From contig JARGSG010000054.1 in assembly GCA_030374805.1 (NCBI GenBank), forward strand, positions 248,001 through 312,000: DNA of 64,000 bases, in the 5' to 3' direction. Shown one piece after another: positions 15,001-24,433 of the stretch. The position numbers were made by a program, and so were the translations under genes. Origin of the DNA: Gracilaria gracilis (Eukaryota; Rhodophyta; Florideophyceae; Gracilariales; Gracilariaceae). The notes below the pieces were generated by a model. It saw nothing but the letters and a program-made list of their open reading frames with translations, was not told the origin of the DNA and searched no databases. Each line of letters starts with the position of its first letter. The stretch's first letter is position 1.

Positions 15001-15374
15001 GCAAAGAAAGTAACTGTTCTCAAGTCAAGGCTGCTAAAGACCTGCACGTGTTGTTCAAAGAACCTCAGTGCCAGCTCCACGTTTCCCGGAAGACCTCGCA
15101 TGATTGACAACAACCTCGCCGCGGTGGGTGCCACATTACTAGGTTCGAAAGTGAGTATTTGAACGATTTCGCGCAGAACACTTTCTGGAAGATAAGAGGC
15201 AGCACGATATACATGTAAAGGGGCTAACTCGGGGCGAGCGAATGCTTTTGCCAACGAATAAGTAGCTGGCTGTGACGAAAGTTGAGTTATGTCTGGAATG
15301 ACCTCTCCGAAAACATCCCAAACCCTGGAATAAAAGTGGTCGTCCTGCCGGGGTTCCATTGTGTCAATTTCCAT
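1..15374 (-). CDS. MDN1: Midasin (dynein-related AAA-ATPase of 60S ribosome assembly), C-terminus beyond window
   Basis: Midasin/Rea1 is a nucleolar and nucleoplasmic ATPase that pulls assembly factors (Ytm1, Rsa4 in yeast) off pre-60S particles. The main frame runs from the ATG at 15374 to a stop at 180 (5064 aa). Walker A motifs are visible at about residues 305 (GPTGCGKT), 642 (GEAGSGKT), 1123 (GPTAAGKT), 1436 (GTTGGGKT) and 1802 (GPPGSGKS). The sixth AAA module shows no P-loop, as is usual. A long helical linker follows, then a very acidic Asp/Glu-rich stretch from about residue 4560 to 4990. The C-terminal MIDAS/VWA domain is missing here. From about position 305 leftwards the family-like reading (LGAASQEQQ) lies in the -1 frame and stays open to base 1, so the stop at 180 is probably not the real end. 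No intron is obvious over 15 kb. Family identity is very sure; the 3' structure is not. Confidence 0.95.
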
Positions 15375-16447
15375 TTTGAAAAGCGCTAAACGTTCTCAGA
15401 ACTGTACCATAAGCAAACAAAACGTGAGCGAGTTGTGCAAGAGTTCAATAGTCTTGAAGCTCTGGATTAATTCGGATTACGTGGTGCAGAAGCCTTTTCC
15501 CTTGGAGGTCGGGTGCTAAGCACATGTGAATGAACGAGATATATAAGGAGGCATACAAATGTCTATTCCATCAGGAAAAGGACTGCGTATGGATGGTTGG
15601 AGGAGAAGCACATCACCGCCGACGGTTTGATCCGAACAGTCTTCGTTCGAGACCTGCGTGACACACGATTGCGGCGTGACATCTTGATGCCACCGAGTTT
15701 GTCCGACAAAAGTTGTCGCGCTACTGTAGTTGCTCCCCCTAGGAATTTTCGGTAGCCTGCTAAATATTTGGGATTTGCACATTCAAATATTCAGAAGAGC
15801 TTTCTGCAATCAGAATTGTGTAGCTTTGCAACTATGGCCCCAAAATGAAGGATCTTGAGAGATTACCAGAGCTACCCAGAGGCAATCGAAAAAAAGAAAA
15901 TATCCGAGACCCACAAAATTTTTGTTCTTGGCCAGAATGGATAAATCCAGAAATTTTCTGAAAATGGAATCTCTGCCTGAAACTGCGAACAATTTTTCTG
16001 AGATGCATCTGCTTCGTTGCTGTCACTGTAGACTTCGGCAAGAAAAGCAGCACCAGACCCTCATCTACCTTCGTCAAACTTACTTCCATGCTTTGGTCAC
16101 GGCACAACTCCCTCTCCACATGCCTCCCGTTCATTCTCGCACCCATTCCGTAATCTACGCATCTTTTTGGTATCCACAAACTTCACGAGAGAAAAGGGGT
16201 CACTTCTAATTTACGGGTGCCAACTGGAGACTCAGAACAGACGTTCGTTCCTTTTCTTTCAAGGAATACCAAGCTCTTTAGACGGTCGCATTGAAACGTG
16301 GTTTAGTCGTCGGGAAACTTGTTCCGTTTTGCAACTCCTGCGCCACATTCGCTTCACTCTCCTCGAAGCATCTACAGGAGATGCATATTGTGGTTCACTG
16401 TCACATTCTGTACGATTCTTCTGAAGCCCGTCTACTAAGATCCAATT
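15375..16447. other. Divergent intergenic region MDN1/HBS1
   Basis: A 1.07-kb region between the start codons of two divergent genes, presumably carrying both promoters and 5' leaders. I see no coding homology, tRNA-like box or strong repeat in it. Short ORFs here lack recognisable features. Confidence 0.5.
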
Positions 16448-18628
16448 ATGTCTCGTCATCGGCACATCCGTAATTTGCGATACGATGACTACATGGACGA
16501 TGACTACTACGATGACGATTACTATGAAGAAGAAGAAGAACCTCCCGTGCACGAGGAACAGCAACAGAATGTGGAGAATCCGGACGAACTTTTCGACGAC
16601 CTTGTCCAGCAATTTAGAGAACATTTACAAGATGAAACTCTCTCCGCTGCCGAAGTGGATTCCGCAATCATCGCTGCGAACTACGACATCGACCAAGCCC
16701 TCAAGCAAATCCGGCTTCAGAGAGAGGGTTCAGTCGAAGTCGAGCGGAAAAGACTTACTGAACTCGAGCTAAAGACTCCTTCAGATCTGGGGCAGCTAGT
16801 TTCAGATGGAACAGAGCGTCAAGTGTTACCCCTCCCCCCCGAGTCCGCAGTCAATGTCAACGACCTTGAACTCGCAGGGTTCTCAACTGTCATGCACTTA
16901 ACGCCGCCATCGCAATGGAATGCGGAGCCATACAATTTTGAGGATCCGTCTCCGGATGATGTTATTTTCTCAAAGCAAAAGAAGGCTTCTAAGCGGATAC
17001 AAACAATACGGTTCCCCAAAGCTTCAGCACTTCGCGGCTCCTCATCAAAATCTGTTTCTCTAGGGTCCAAAAATGCACCTGAAAAGTCTCCGTCGAAACC
17101 CCAACCGAAACCGTCAAGCTCTGCAGCACCGAAACGTCAAGTCAATGAAAGCAAAGCGGCTTCGAAGTCCTCGAGAAGACAGAAGCCGAATTCAAGGAAA
17201 AACACGGCAGCAGAGAAGCCTCCAGAGGGGCAACGTCAGAAAGAAATCGACCTCTCACAAAGAGTGAAGAAAGGTTCAACTTCCATACCTATTGTTATAG
17301 CCGGTCACGTTGATGCAGGCAAGAGCACCCTGTTGGGGCAATTACTGAAGCAAGTAAAGTCCAAATCTACCGGAAAAACGAAGAGGCGAAAAGCACTACA
17401 GGATATCGCCTGGGAAACTGATGAAGATGGTGTGGAACGTGAGAGGGGCGTAACTATAGACATTGCAACAAGAGTCTTCGAAAGCCATGGACGAAAGTAT
17501 GCCCTCATCGATGCCCCTGGACATCGGGATTTTGTGCCTGCAATGATTCTAGGAGCTGCCCAGGCTTCTGCCGCTATTCTGGTGGTTGATTCTTCTCCTG
17601 GTGAGTTTGAGTCCGGATTTTCTGAGAGCGGGCAGACGAGAGAACATACATTAGTCTTGAAAGCCCTTGGGGTAAGCAGACTGATTGTGGTTGTGAACAA
17701 AATGGACATGGTCTCATACAAAAAAGAACGATACTTGGAAGTAACGCAGAAGATTCAAAACTATCTTGGAAGCAACGGATGGAAGACTTCGAAGAGCGTG
17801 AGCTTTGTCGCAGCATCGGGGAGGGAAGGTATTAATCTTACTTCTTCTCCGGGCAAGAACCATCCCTTATCACAATGGTACAAAGGAAGTACCCTACTTG
17901 GAGAGATTGAAAAGTTGGAGACCATCAGTATCTCAAGTATTGAAGCAGACAGTCAGAAATCAACGCGTTTCGTTGTTTCGGACTTCTTCAGGAGTGTTTC
18001 GTTGGGTGGGGACGGTGCTGTCACGGGTCGATTAATTTGTGGTTCAATTGCTCCAAAAGACCGTCTCGTCCTTAGCCCAGGAAGTGCGACAGTGGCTGTT
18101 AAAGCCGTTGAAGTAGCGCCCGGGGAAAGGGGTCAAGTGGCGATTGCAGGCGTTGACAGTCTACCGGTATCTTTAAGTCTGCAGAATCTCACTGAAGGAC
18201 TTTTGATTTCTCCCGGTAACGTACTATGTGATCCCCGAAAACCAGTGCCAGTTGCTACAAAGTTCCGAGCACAGCTGATTACGACATCCACCCAAGCAGT
18301 CCTGCTGCAGGGAACCTGCGGGGTGTTACATATAGGAGGTGGAGCTGAAGCAGCTTCAATAACCAGACTAATTGAATTCGTGCAAACAAAGAGGGGGGGA
18401 AAGGATGGCAAAAAGAGAGTCCCGCGACGCTTGGTTAAGGGAGACTCGGCTATCGTAGAAATCAAATGCGACCGTGGAGTTGCGATGGAAACTTCATCCG
18501 AAGTTAAGGGGCTCGGGAGGTTTGCCTTCCGTCAAAACGGACTCACACTCGCAGTCGGGCTTGTACAAGAAATTGTGGAAACTTCAGGAGATGATGCGGA
18601 GGGCAAAGCTCTAGGACCTGCTAACTAA
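16448..18628 (+). CDS. HBS1: HBS1-type translational GTPase (ribosome rescue, partner of Pelota/Dom34)
   Basis: HBS1 with Dom34/Pelota recognises ribosomes stalled with an empty or blocked A site and starts no-go and non-stop decay. The 726-aa product starts at the ATG at 16448. It has an Asp/Tyr/Glu-rich N-terminus, an HBS1-N helical domain (about residues 50-95), then a basic Ser/Lys/Pro linker. The EF-1alpha-like GTPase domain shows G1 GHVDAGKST at 286-294, G3 DAPGH at 355-359 and G4 NKMD at 417-420; two beta-barrel domains follow. The N-terminal HBS1 domain and the absence of a Pro/Gln/Gly-rich prion-like extension favour HBS1 over eRF3 or EF-1alpha. It diverges from MDN1 and is tail-to-tail with the V-ATPase D gene, with a 244-bp gap. 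One uninterrupted frame. Confidence 0.93.
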   Translation: MSRHRHIRNLRYDDYMDDDYYDDDYYEEEEEPPVHEEQQQNVENPDELFDDLVQQFREHLQDETLSAAEVDSAIIAANYDIDQALKQIRLQREGSVEVERKRLTELELKTPSDLGQLVSDGTERQVLPLPPESAVNVNDLELAGFSTVMHLTPPSQWNAEPYNFEDPSPDDVIFSKQKKASKRIQTIRFPKASALRGSSSKSVSLGSKNAPEKSPSKPQPKPSSSAAPKRQVNESKAASKSSRRQKPNSRKNTAAEKPPEGQRQKEIDLSQRVKKGSTSIPIVIAGHVDAGKSTLLGQLLKQVKSKSTGKTKRRKALQDIAWETDEDGVERERGVTIDIATRVFESHGRKYALIDAPGHRDFVPAMILGAAQASAAILVVDSSPGEFESGFSESGQTREHTLVLKALGVSRLIVVVNKMDMVSYKKERYLEVTQKIQNYLGSNGWKTSKSVSFVAASGREGINLTSSPGKNHPLSQWYKGSTLLGEIEKLETISISSIEADSQKSTRFVVSDFFRSVSLGGDGAVTGRLICGSIAPKDRLVLSPGSATVAVKAVEVAPGERGQVAIAGVDSLPVSLSLQNLTEGLLISPGNVLCDPRKPVPVATKFRAQLITTSTQAVLLQGTCGVLHIGGGAEAASITRLIEFVQTKRGGKDGKKRVPRRLVKGDSAIVEIKCDRGVAMETSSEVKGLGRFAFRQNGLTLAVGLVQEIVETSGDDAEGKALGPAN

Positions 18629-18872
18629 ACGCCTGTGAAACCAGTGTTTCGGGTGGACTGATTTGAAAAGTTGAGAACTATATAACTAGAGTAGGAAAGC
18701 AAAACTGTGGTAATGATATTTTGTAATGTGAAACCAAAACGCATGTAGATGCACAGAGTGGTAACGAACACTTCGCGACCTACTACATTTTCCAGTTAGA
18801 TATATGTAGTGAGATTCGTGCGGCAAAAATAATAGTGCCGAAAACATGTGAGATACAACACGAGAACTTAGC

Positions 18873-19688
18873 CTAAAACAGGACATCAGGATCAGCACCG
18901 GTATGCGCGTCAAGAATGGACGGAGTTGCGGCATTTCCGTTGGCGAAGAGTGCTTCATCGAAGCCGGTTAGGGCTTGTTTTCTCCGTTCCTCAAGCTCCT
19001 TGCCTTCCCTCGCCACCCTTTCTCTCTCCTTCTTGTTTTGAATAAGCTTGAGGCGGAAGAACTCTTCCCTTTCCATTTCATCAAGCTCGGACAACACATA
19101 GGAAATGGTATTTTCCAGTCTTGGCTTGATGACGTTCTCAAGAGCGTTAACTCTCCTGTTAGTGAGCTTAATAGCTTCATCGAGGATAATGAAAGAAGTC
19201 TGCAGGGAAGCGAGCTTGACCAGCAATTCAAGAGTATCGGCGAATGCACCGCGGGCATCGCCAATTTGCTGGCCACCCTTGGAAAGTCCGGCAAGGCTGG
19301 CAGCTCCCTTTCCGGCGGCGTCCTTTCCTTCAGCATCGGATATCTTGTTGCCCAACTTTGAAAAAACCGGAATGGTGACACCAGCGACGTTATCGGGAGA
19401 CATCTTGACCTTCATGGAGGCATCTTCAACGTTCTCGACTACAATGTGCTTCAGCTCGTCACCAAAGGCGTACTTGGCGAGGGCGAGGGCGAGCATAGCC
19501 TCCCGTGACTCCTCTCCAGCAGCCTCCTTGTTGCGCATAATGTCGGAAAGAATGGCACGGAAGCGAACGAGCAATGCATCGGACTTCTTCTTGAGCATGG
19601 AATGACCCTTCTTGGCACCAGACAGCTTGGCCTTGACCTGCTGCAAGGCCATTCGCGACGGTACGACAGTAAGACGGTTGGAGGACAT
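18873..19688 (-). CDS. VMA8: V-type H+-ATPase subunit D (central stalk of V1)
   Basis: Subunit D forms the rotating central shaft of the V1 sector with subunit F and couples ATP hydrolysis to proton pumping into vacuoles and endomembranes. The 271-aa frame starts at ATG 19688. Its N-terminus carries the conserved family pattern ([16 protein letters not shown], then [14 protein letters not shown]) in a long helix. The C-terminal helix ends in a basic, charged segment typical of the shaft. Length is slightly above the roughly 250 aa usual for the family because of a short tail. The gene is divergent from HMG-CoA synthase; the two start codons are 647 bp apart around a striking palindrome. It stops with TAG. 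Confidence 0.95.
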   Translation of the reverse strand: MSSNRLTVVPSRMALQQVKAKLSGAKKGHSMLKKKSDALLVRFRAILSDIMRNKEAAGEESREAMLALALAKYAFGDELKHIVVENVEDASMKVKMSPDNVAGVTIPVFSKLGNKISDAEGKDAAGKGAASLAGLSKGGQQIGDARGAFADTLELLVKLASLQTSFIILDEAIKLTNRRVNALENVIKPRLENTISYVLSELDEMEREEFFRLKLIQNKKERERVAREGKELEERRKQALTGFDEALFANGNAATPSILDAHTGADPDVLF

Positions 19689-20335
19689 GGTGGAACGGGT
19701 GTGAAGTTACAGCGGAAACGAGCGAGAAGGGGAAGGAGACGCGAGTGATGAAGCACGATCGACGCGAGCGAAGGGCGCAGTCGGGCGCGGAGGGACCAAC
19801 ACGAGTTTCGCCCGAAGCGCGGGGATGCTCTAACGGATCGAGGTGTAGCGAAAGGAGGCAGCCGCAGTGGCAGCGCATAGCGTGGCACGCGTGCCATTGA
19901 AGGCGAGCAGTGCGCTGGCCACGTGTCCCACGGCGCTCTGTCAGCACCTATCCGGCTGCAAGTCAGAGCGCTGCACAGTGTGCAATGCACCATGTGCGTT
20001 GAAGAGAGTGTAACAAAAGTGGCTAACCGGAACGTTGAGAGCGTCGATCCGATCGATTCATGATAACTTTTCAGACCTGGAACCGTGGTCAAACTCAGAT
20101 GTCCATTTTAGTTAGATTTCTAAATACTTTTGGGAACCAGCAATGGCACTGCACACTGTGCAATGCACAACATGGCAGTGTGCACATGCACAGTGTGCAT
20201 GTGCACACTGCCATGTCGCGTCGATGATCCTCTCCCCGTGCGCCAGCTGCTACCGCCGTCGCCGCCGCGTCTCATGTCGCCCATGTGCGTCTTCCCCGCT
20301 CCGATCGCCCCTGTTCTTCCTCCCGATGCCTCGCC
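19689..20335. promoter_or_regulatory. Divergent V-ATPase D / HMG-CoA synthase upstream region with repeated TGCACA-type elements
   Basis: The region separates two divergent start codons. It holds a 20-mer present twice in direct orientation (19971-19990 and 20149-20168, 19 of 20 bases equal), and directly after the second copy a perfect palindrome (20170-20216). All are rich in TGCACA/TGTGCA words. Placement between divergent starts suggests a shared control region, but that role is inferred from position only. Confidence 0.5.
20170..20216. repeat. Perfect 47-bp palindrome (23-bp arms, 1-base centre)
   Basis: The left arm 20170-20192 is the exact reverse complement of the right arm 20194-20216, with a single G at 20193 between them. 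The outer ends read ACATGGCAGTG on each strand. It lies 120 bp upstream of the HMG-CoA synthase ATG. It could be extruded as a cruciform, or form a hairpin if transcribed. Confidence 0.97.
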
Positions 20336-21766
20336 ATGACCTTGAGCTCAGTGACCTCCCCGAGTTCAACGCCAGATGCCCTCCAAACAGCATCTTCCTC
20401 CTCAGGGTATCCCGTGCGCCTAACCGATGTCGGCATTCTACACATGGCCGTCTACATCCCGCGCACGGCTGTTGCTCAAGCAGACCTTGAGCGTTATGAT
20501 AGGGCGTCCTCCGGGAAATACACCGTCGGTTTAGGCCAGCTATACATGTCGTTCGTCTCGGATCGCGAAGACGTCATATCGTTGGCGCTCACAGCCGTGT
20601 CCCAGCTGGTCCGCGACGCCGGTATCTCCTACTCTGACATAGGCCGCCTTGAAGTCGGTACCGAGACTGTTCTAGACAAATCCAAGTCCATAAAAACTAG
20701 TCTCATGCGCCTGTTCGAGGACTGTGGCAATAGCGAAGTAGAAGGTCTTGATAACACCAACGCATGTTACGGTGGAACCGCTGCCCTACTCAACACGGTA
20801 GCGTGGTGCGAGTCTTCCGCGTGGGATGGTCGCTACGCTGTCGTAGTTGCCACCGATATATCTGTGTACGAGCCAGGGCCGGCTCGGCCGACCGGCGGCG
20901 CAGGAGCTGTGGCCATGTTAATTACACGCAGTGCTTCCGTTCCTATCCGCTTTGAGATTGGCTTGCGCGCTACTTGTATGGGCGATACGTATGACTTCTT
21001 CAAGCCACGAGTAGCGATCGAGTATCCAACTGTTCGCGGTCAGCAAACGGTCGATACGTTTGTTGGCGCCATGGATGAATGCTATCGACGATATGCTATC
21101 CGCGCAAAACCCGCAGACAAGCGTCGATTTAGCATCAGACGCGATGTTGATTATTGTGTGTTTCATGCCCCGTTCAACAAAATGGTTCAGAAGTCTTTCG
21201 CTAGACTAGTTTACAATGACTTTTTAAATGTTTTGGAGGGGGAAGATTCCTTTTTCGAACCTGTTGAGAAGTACAGAAACCTCCCGAGGGAGTCAAGCCA
21301 TCGAAATCGAGAAGCTCAGCGAGCGTTCGTCAAGCTTTCTAAAGATTATTATGGGAAAAAGTGCGCGCCCGCCGCTTGGCTGGCAAAGGAAATCGGAAAC
21401 TGTTATACCGCCTCATTGTACTCGTCACTAGCAGCTCTGATTGTTGAGAAAGGTAACGATCTTATTGGGAAACGTATACTCTTATACTCTTTTGGATCTG
21501 GCTTTGCGTCATCTATGTTTTCGCTTCGTATAACAGCACCCGTGGACAAAGTGTTTCTAGGAAGAGATTTGAAGGAGCGGCTTGATGACAGGATTATTGC
21601 AAATGCTGAAAACTATGTTCGTACTCTTAAAGAGAGGGAGCGTGACTATGGAAGGTTTGGATACGTTCCCCAAGCAAGCATTGAGGACCTATTTCCAGGT
21701 ACATGGTATCTACGGGGGGTTCAAGCAGAAGGAGAAAGAAGCTATGATCAAGTTCCCTTTCGATGA
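20336..21766 (+). CDS. HMGS: Hydroxymethylglutaryl-CoA synthase (mevalonate pathway)
   Basis: The enzyme condenses acetyl-CoA with acetoacetyl-CoA to HMG-CoA, the committed step towards mevalonate, sterols and cytosolic isoprenoids. The first ATG of the open frame is at 20336; the frame extends upstream only through a GTG. From this start (476 aa) the catalytic triad is in place: Glu110 in EVGTET, Cys144 in NACYGGTAA (acyl carrier) and His277 in FHAPFNKMVQKS. The conserved GKYTVGLGQ and DKSKSIKTSLM segments are also present. The first 30 or so residues are Ser/Thr/Pro-rich and not conserved. There is no C-terminal membrane anchor, so a cytosolic enzyme is likely. It indicates an active cytosolic mevalonate route in this organism. 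Confidence 0.96.
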   Translation: MTLSSVTSPSSTPDALQTASSSSGYPVRLTDVGILHMAVYIPRTAVAQADLERYDRASSGKYTVGLGQLYMSFVSDREDVISLALTAVSQLVRDAGISYSDIGRLEVGTETVLDKSKSIKTSLMRLFEDCGNSEVEGLDNTNACYGGTAALLNTVAWCESSAWDGRYAVVVATDISVYEPGPARPTGGAGAVAMLITRSASVPIRFEIGLRATCMGDTYDFFKPRVAIEYPTVRGQQTVDTFVGAMDECYRRYAIRAKPADKRRFSIRRDVDYCVFHAPFNKMVQKSFARLVYNDFLNVLEGEDSFFEPVEKYRNLPRESSHRNREAQRAFVKLSKDYYGKKCAPAAWLAKEIGNCYTASLYSSLAALIVEKGNDLIGKRILLYSFGSGFASSMFSLRITAPVDKVFLGRDLKERLDDRIIANAENYVRTLKERERDYGRFGYVPQASIEDLFPGTWYLRGVQAEGERSYDQVPFR

Positions 21767-22324
21767 TGGCAACTACAAATTCTAACACCATATCGCGCGT
21801 ATGTAAAGAACAGCTTTCAGAAAGGATGAACTGCGTGTTTACTTTCAAGTTGTTGCATGCTCCCATGTCATTATGGGACAGCCAATTATACGCGAAATAA
21901 GGAGGCCTTCTTTCGCTCGAAGTCGAAAGCTTCTTTGGCCTCCAGTGTGAACTCCGCGGTTGTTATATCTCCATTCTTCCTGCGGCGGAAACTGTTTGTT
22001 TCCCGTCAGTAGGAGTTTTTCGTCCGCCTATCAAGTCAAATCGGTAGAGATATAATTCAGCCGGACCGCCTAACCGAAGCAGTCGTTGTTTCCGTCTCCT
22101 CTCTATTGGATGATATGAGAATGACTTTATTCACCGCGTGCCCATACCTGCGTGTTGGATCCCAGTTGTACTTCCTGGTATGCATACATATATCCTGATG
22201 ACTCTGGCAAACCGAACTTTGATGAAAGTGCCCATTCTCCTTCCCCTGCATCACTAGGAGATACATTGTTGTTGTTTGTGTGAAACTTGATGAAGAAGAA
22301 AAGAAACATCTTGCGTTTTGTGGG
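21767..22324. other. Tail-to-tail intergenic region
   Basis: About 560 bp between the 3' ends of HMG-CoA synthase and the FAD monooxygenase. It should hold both 3' untranslated regions. I see no gene, repeat or RNA signature. Confidence 0.4.
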
Positions 22325-24433
22325 TCATTGTTCTCCATACATTATTCTTCGTGCGATATCCAAGTATAACTCTAGATCAACGTCTTCCGGGGAAGGAAAC
22401 ATCTGCACTACGTTCGCAGTGTCTCCCAGGCGATCGGCTAGGGCGGCCCCAGATTCTCTTCCGAAACGACATATATAACGAGCTGCTTGCACTTTCTCAA
22501 TCGTCCCATCTAGACCTGCAGCATTCTCAAAGCATAGCTTCCACACCCCGGGAAGTTGTCGAACGATATGACAGTTACGAAACAAAATATGCATAGCATG
22601 TACAAATTCTTCTCGCTCGATGCGATCCGGGGTCTCCCTATCAGCTTCTCGAATGGCGTTTGTAATATCCTCATTCGTCACCATATCGCTTTTGCCAGCT
22701 TTCGCCAAAATAGCTCTAATCTCTCGCCGGGCGTCAACCCACGCGAGTGTGTCGCTTGTTCCAAATCGTAGTGCAAGGTCAAAGCTCTCTCTAATGCTTA
22801 AATCGCCTAGAATCCCGGCATAACATAGAGGATCGAAATCCATGGTATTCGTAGAACCGTCAGAGCTTCTGCTCGGAGGTTCGGTTGAGGTTGGCGAAGA
22901 TGGGTCGTCAGAAATTTGATCGCGAAGAAGTGGAACAAGCGAGTTAATGTCAACTTCTGGACCTGTAGATAGACTCATTTCCCATGCACCAGCATGAACA
23001 AAAACAGACATTGTTTCCTGCGATGCGTAGTCGCTAATTCTTCGTCTCATACGATGCACATCGGCAGTCTGGGGCATGCGACCATTGAAAGTATTCGTGA
23101 GAGATGCTACTCGTTCCATAAACTGATTAATAAGCTCGTTCCGGTTACTTGCGGCTGAAGTGGTTATGGCTTCTTCGATGATGTGATGGACTGGTTTAAC
23201 AGTCCCATTCTGGATTTGTACCATCGCTCGCCACGCTCGATCCTTGTGCCGGTGTTCTAAAGATGACATCGCTGCCACAAAAGGGGTGAAGTCGGCGCTC
23301 TTTAGCTTTCTGGGCGGCCTCCAACGGTTATGTAGGCATCTAGCAAGAGCTATAGCGGAATAGATACCTTGATTGAGACCCCGTCCCGGCCAAAAGTGAA
23401 TGGCGTTCGCAGCGTCTCCAATCACAGCAGCAAAAACTTGCCTTTCAGCACCCGTGTCGGTCAGCTCGGCAAAGAACGCAGGAGATCGTACCATGCTAAG
23501 CCTAAATGCCGTAACAGCATACACACGACACTTGAATATGTATAATCCTTCCCTTACACGGGGCCATAAGAGTGAAAGTTTATCCATTGGTGGTAGAAAG
23601 ACCTTGTCATGCGTATTGCATCGAAAGTCTTTGCCATCAAACTTCATGAGGCATGGCTCTGATTGAATGCAGTTCTCATAGTGCCGTCTAGCAGGTTGAC
23701 GACCTCTAACTTCAAATTCTTCTTGCTTAGTTAGGCGCATGTATAGATATCCCTTTCCCCCCGATGTGTTCAAAAGGAAACGATTCTGTGCCAATGTCAG
23801 AATTACTGAATCGGCTTTAGATATCCCCGTTTCTACTTGTAACGCCAACACAGTGTCTTCAACTTGGGAGTCAGGCAAAGAATATGGAGTAGGATCTTCT
23901 CGACCAAATTTAGATTGAAAGTATGTCGTAAACGACGTTGAACGTGACGGACCATTAGCGAAAACAACGAGGTCAGGCAAGCATGTGATTGGGCTCGGTA
24001 GTGAAGGACTGTCAAGATTTCGGAAATCAAACTCCTCAGGACGAACTGCCTTCGGTATGAGCGTCAATTGCTGTTCAAGAGCGAGATTGAGTAATCTATC
24101 TTCAACGTCGCAGATTCGAATGTTCCTCGGGAAAACTTGTGGACTTTCTTTCGACCGGGGCCATACTTCGGAGTAACCACCATCCGGGAAAATGGCACGC
24201 CTAACAGTGCTGGGTAAAGAAGAAAACACAGCACTTTGTACAGTGACAACTTGTTCGCGACGGTTGACTCCTTCTTGCAACCCTTTCCACTGAACTATGC
24301 CATTTTTTGTATGCCAGCGACCATCAAAAACAGATATGCGAGCGGACGGGAGAAAGATTTGCAATGAAGTCGCAAAGACAAGACCGGTTGGTCCACCACC
24401 TACGACCAGAACGGTAGGTCCGTCAGTATCCAT
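22325..24433 (-). CDS. FAD-dependent monooxygenase-like protein with unusual C-terminal extension
   Basis: The 702-aa frame starts at ATG 24433. The N-terminus has a Rossmann dinucleotide motif VLVVGGGPTGLVFA (about residues 9-22). The second FAD signature, GDAANAIHFWPGRGLNQGI, lies near 340-358. Both are typical of class A flavin monooxygenases of the PHBH, kynurenine-3-hydroxylase and MICAL type. The last 300 or so residues match no partner domain I can name. Near residues 615-640 a segment ADRETPDRIEREEF has the spacing of a degenerate EF-hand loop (D at 1, E at 3, I at 8, E at 12). No membrane segment or targeting peptide is evident. The substrate cannot be read from the sequence. Family assignment is good; specific function is unknown. 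Confidence 0.8.
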   Translation of the reverse strand: MDTDGPTVLVVGGGPTGLVFATSLQIFLPSARISVFDGRWHTKNGIVQWKGLQEGVNRREQVVTVQSAVFSSLPSTVRRAIFPDGGYSEVWPRSKESPQVFPRNIRICDVEDRLLNLALEQQLTLIPKAVRPEEFDFRNLDSPSLPSPITCLPDLVVFANGPSRSTSFTTYFQSKFGREDPTPYSLPDSQVEDTVLALQVETGISKADSVILTLAQNRFLLNTSGGKGYLYMRLTKQEEFEVRGRQPARRHYENCIQSEPCLMKFDGKDFRCNTHDKVFLPPMDKLSLLWPRVREGLYIFKCRVYAVTAFRLSMVRSPAFFAELTDTGAERQVFAAVIGDAANAIHFWPGRGLNQGIYSAIALARCLHNRWRPPRKLKSADFTPFVAAMSSLEHRHKDRAWRAMVQIQNGTVKPVHHIIEEAITTSAASNRNELINQFMERVASLTNTFNGRMPQTADVHRMRRRISDYASQETMSVFVHAGAWEMSLSTGPEVDINSLVPLLRDQISDDPSSPTSTEPPSRSSDGSTNTMDFDPLCYAGILGDLSIRESFDLALRFGTSDTLAWVDARREIRAILAKAGKSDMVTNEDITNAIREADRETPDRIEREEFVHAMHILFRNCHIVRQLPGVWKLCFENAAGLDGTIEKVQAARYICRFGRESGAALADRLGDTANVVQMFPSPEDVDLELYLDIARRIMYGEQ

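Noticed and set aside
16448-18628. Assignment as eRF3 or EF-1alpha
   Set aside because: The N-terminal HBS1-type helical domain and linker fit HBS1; EF-1alpha lacks any such extension.
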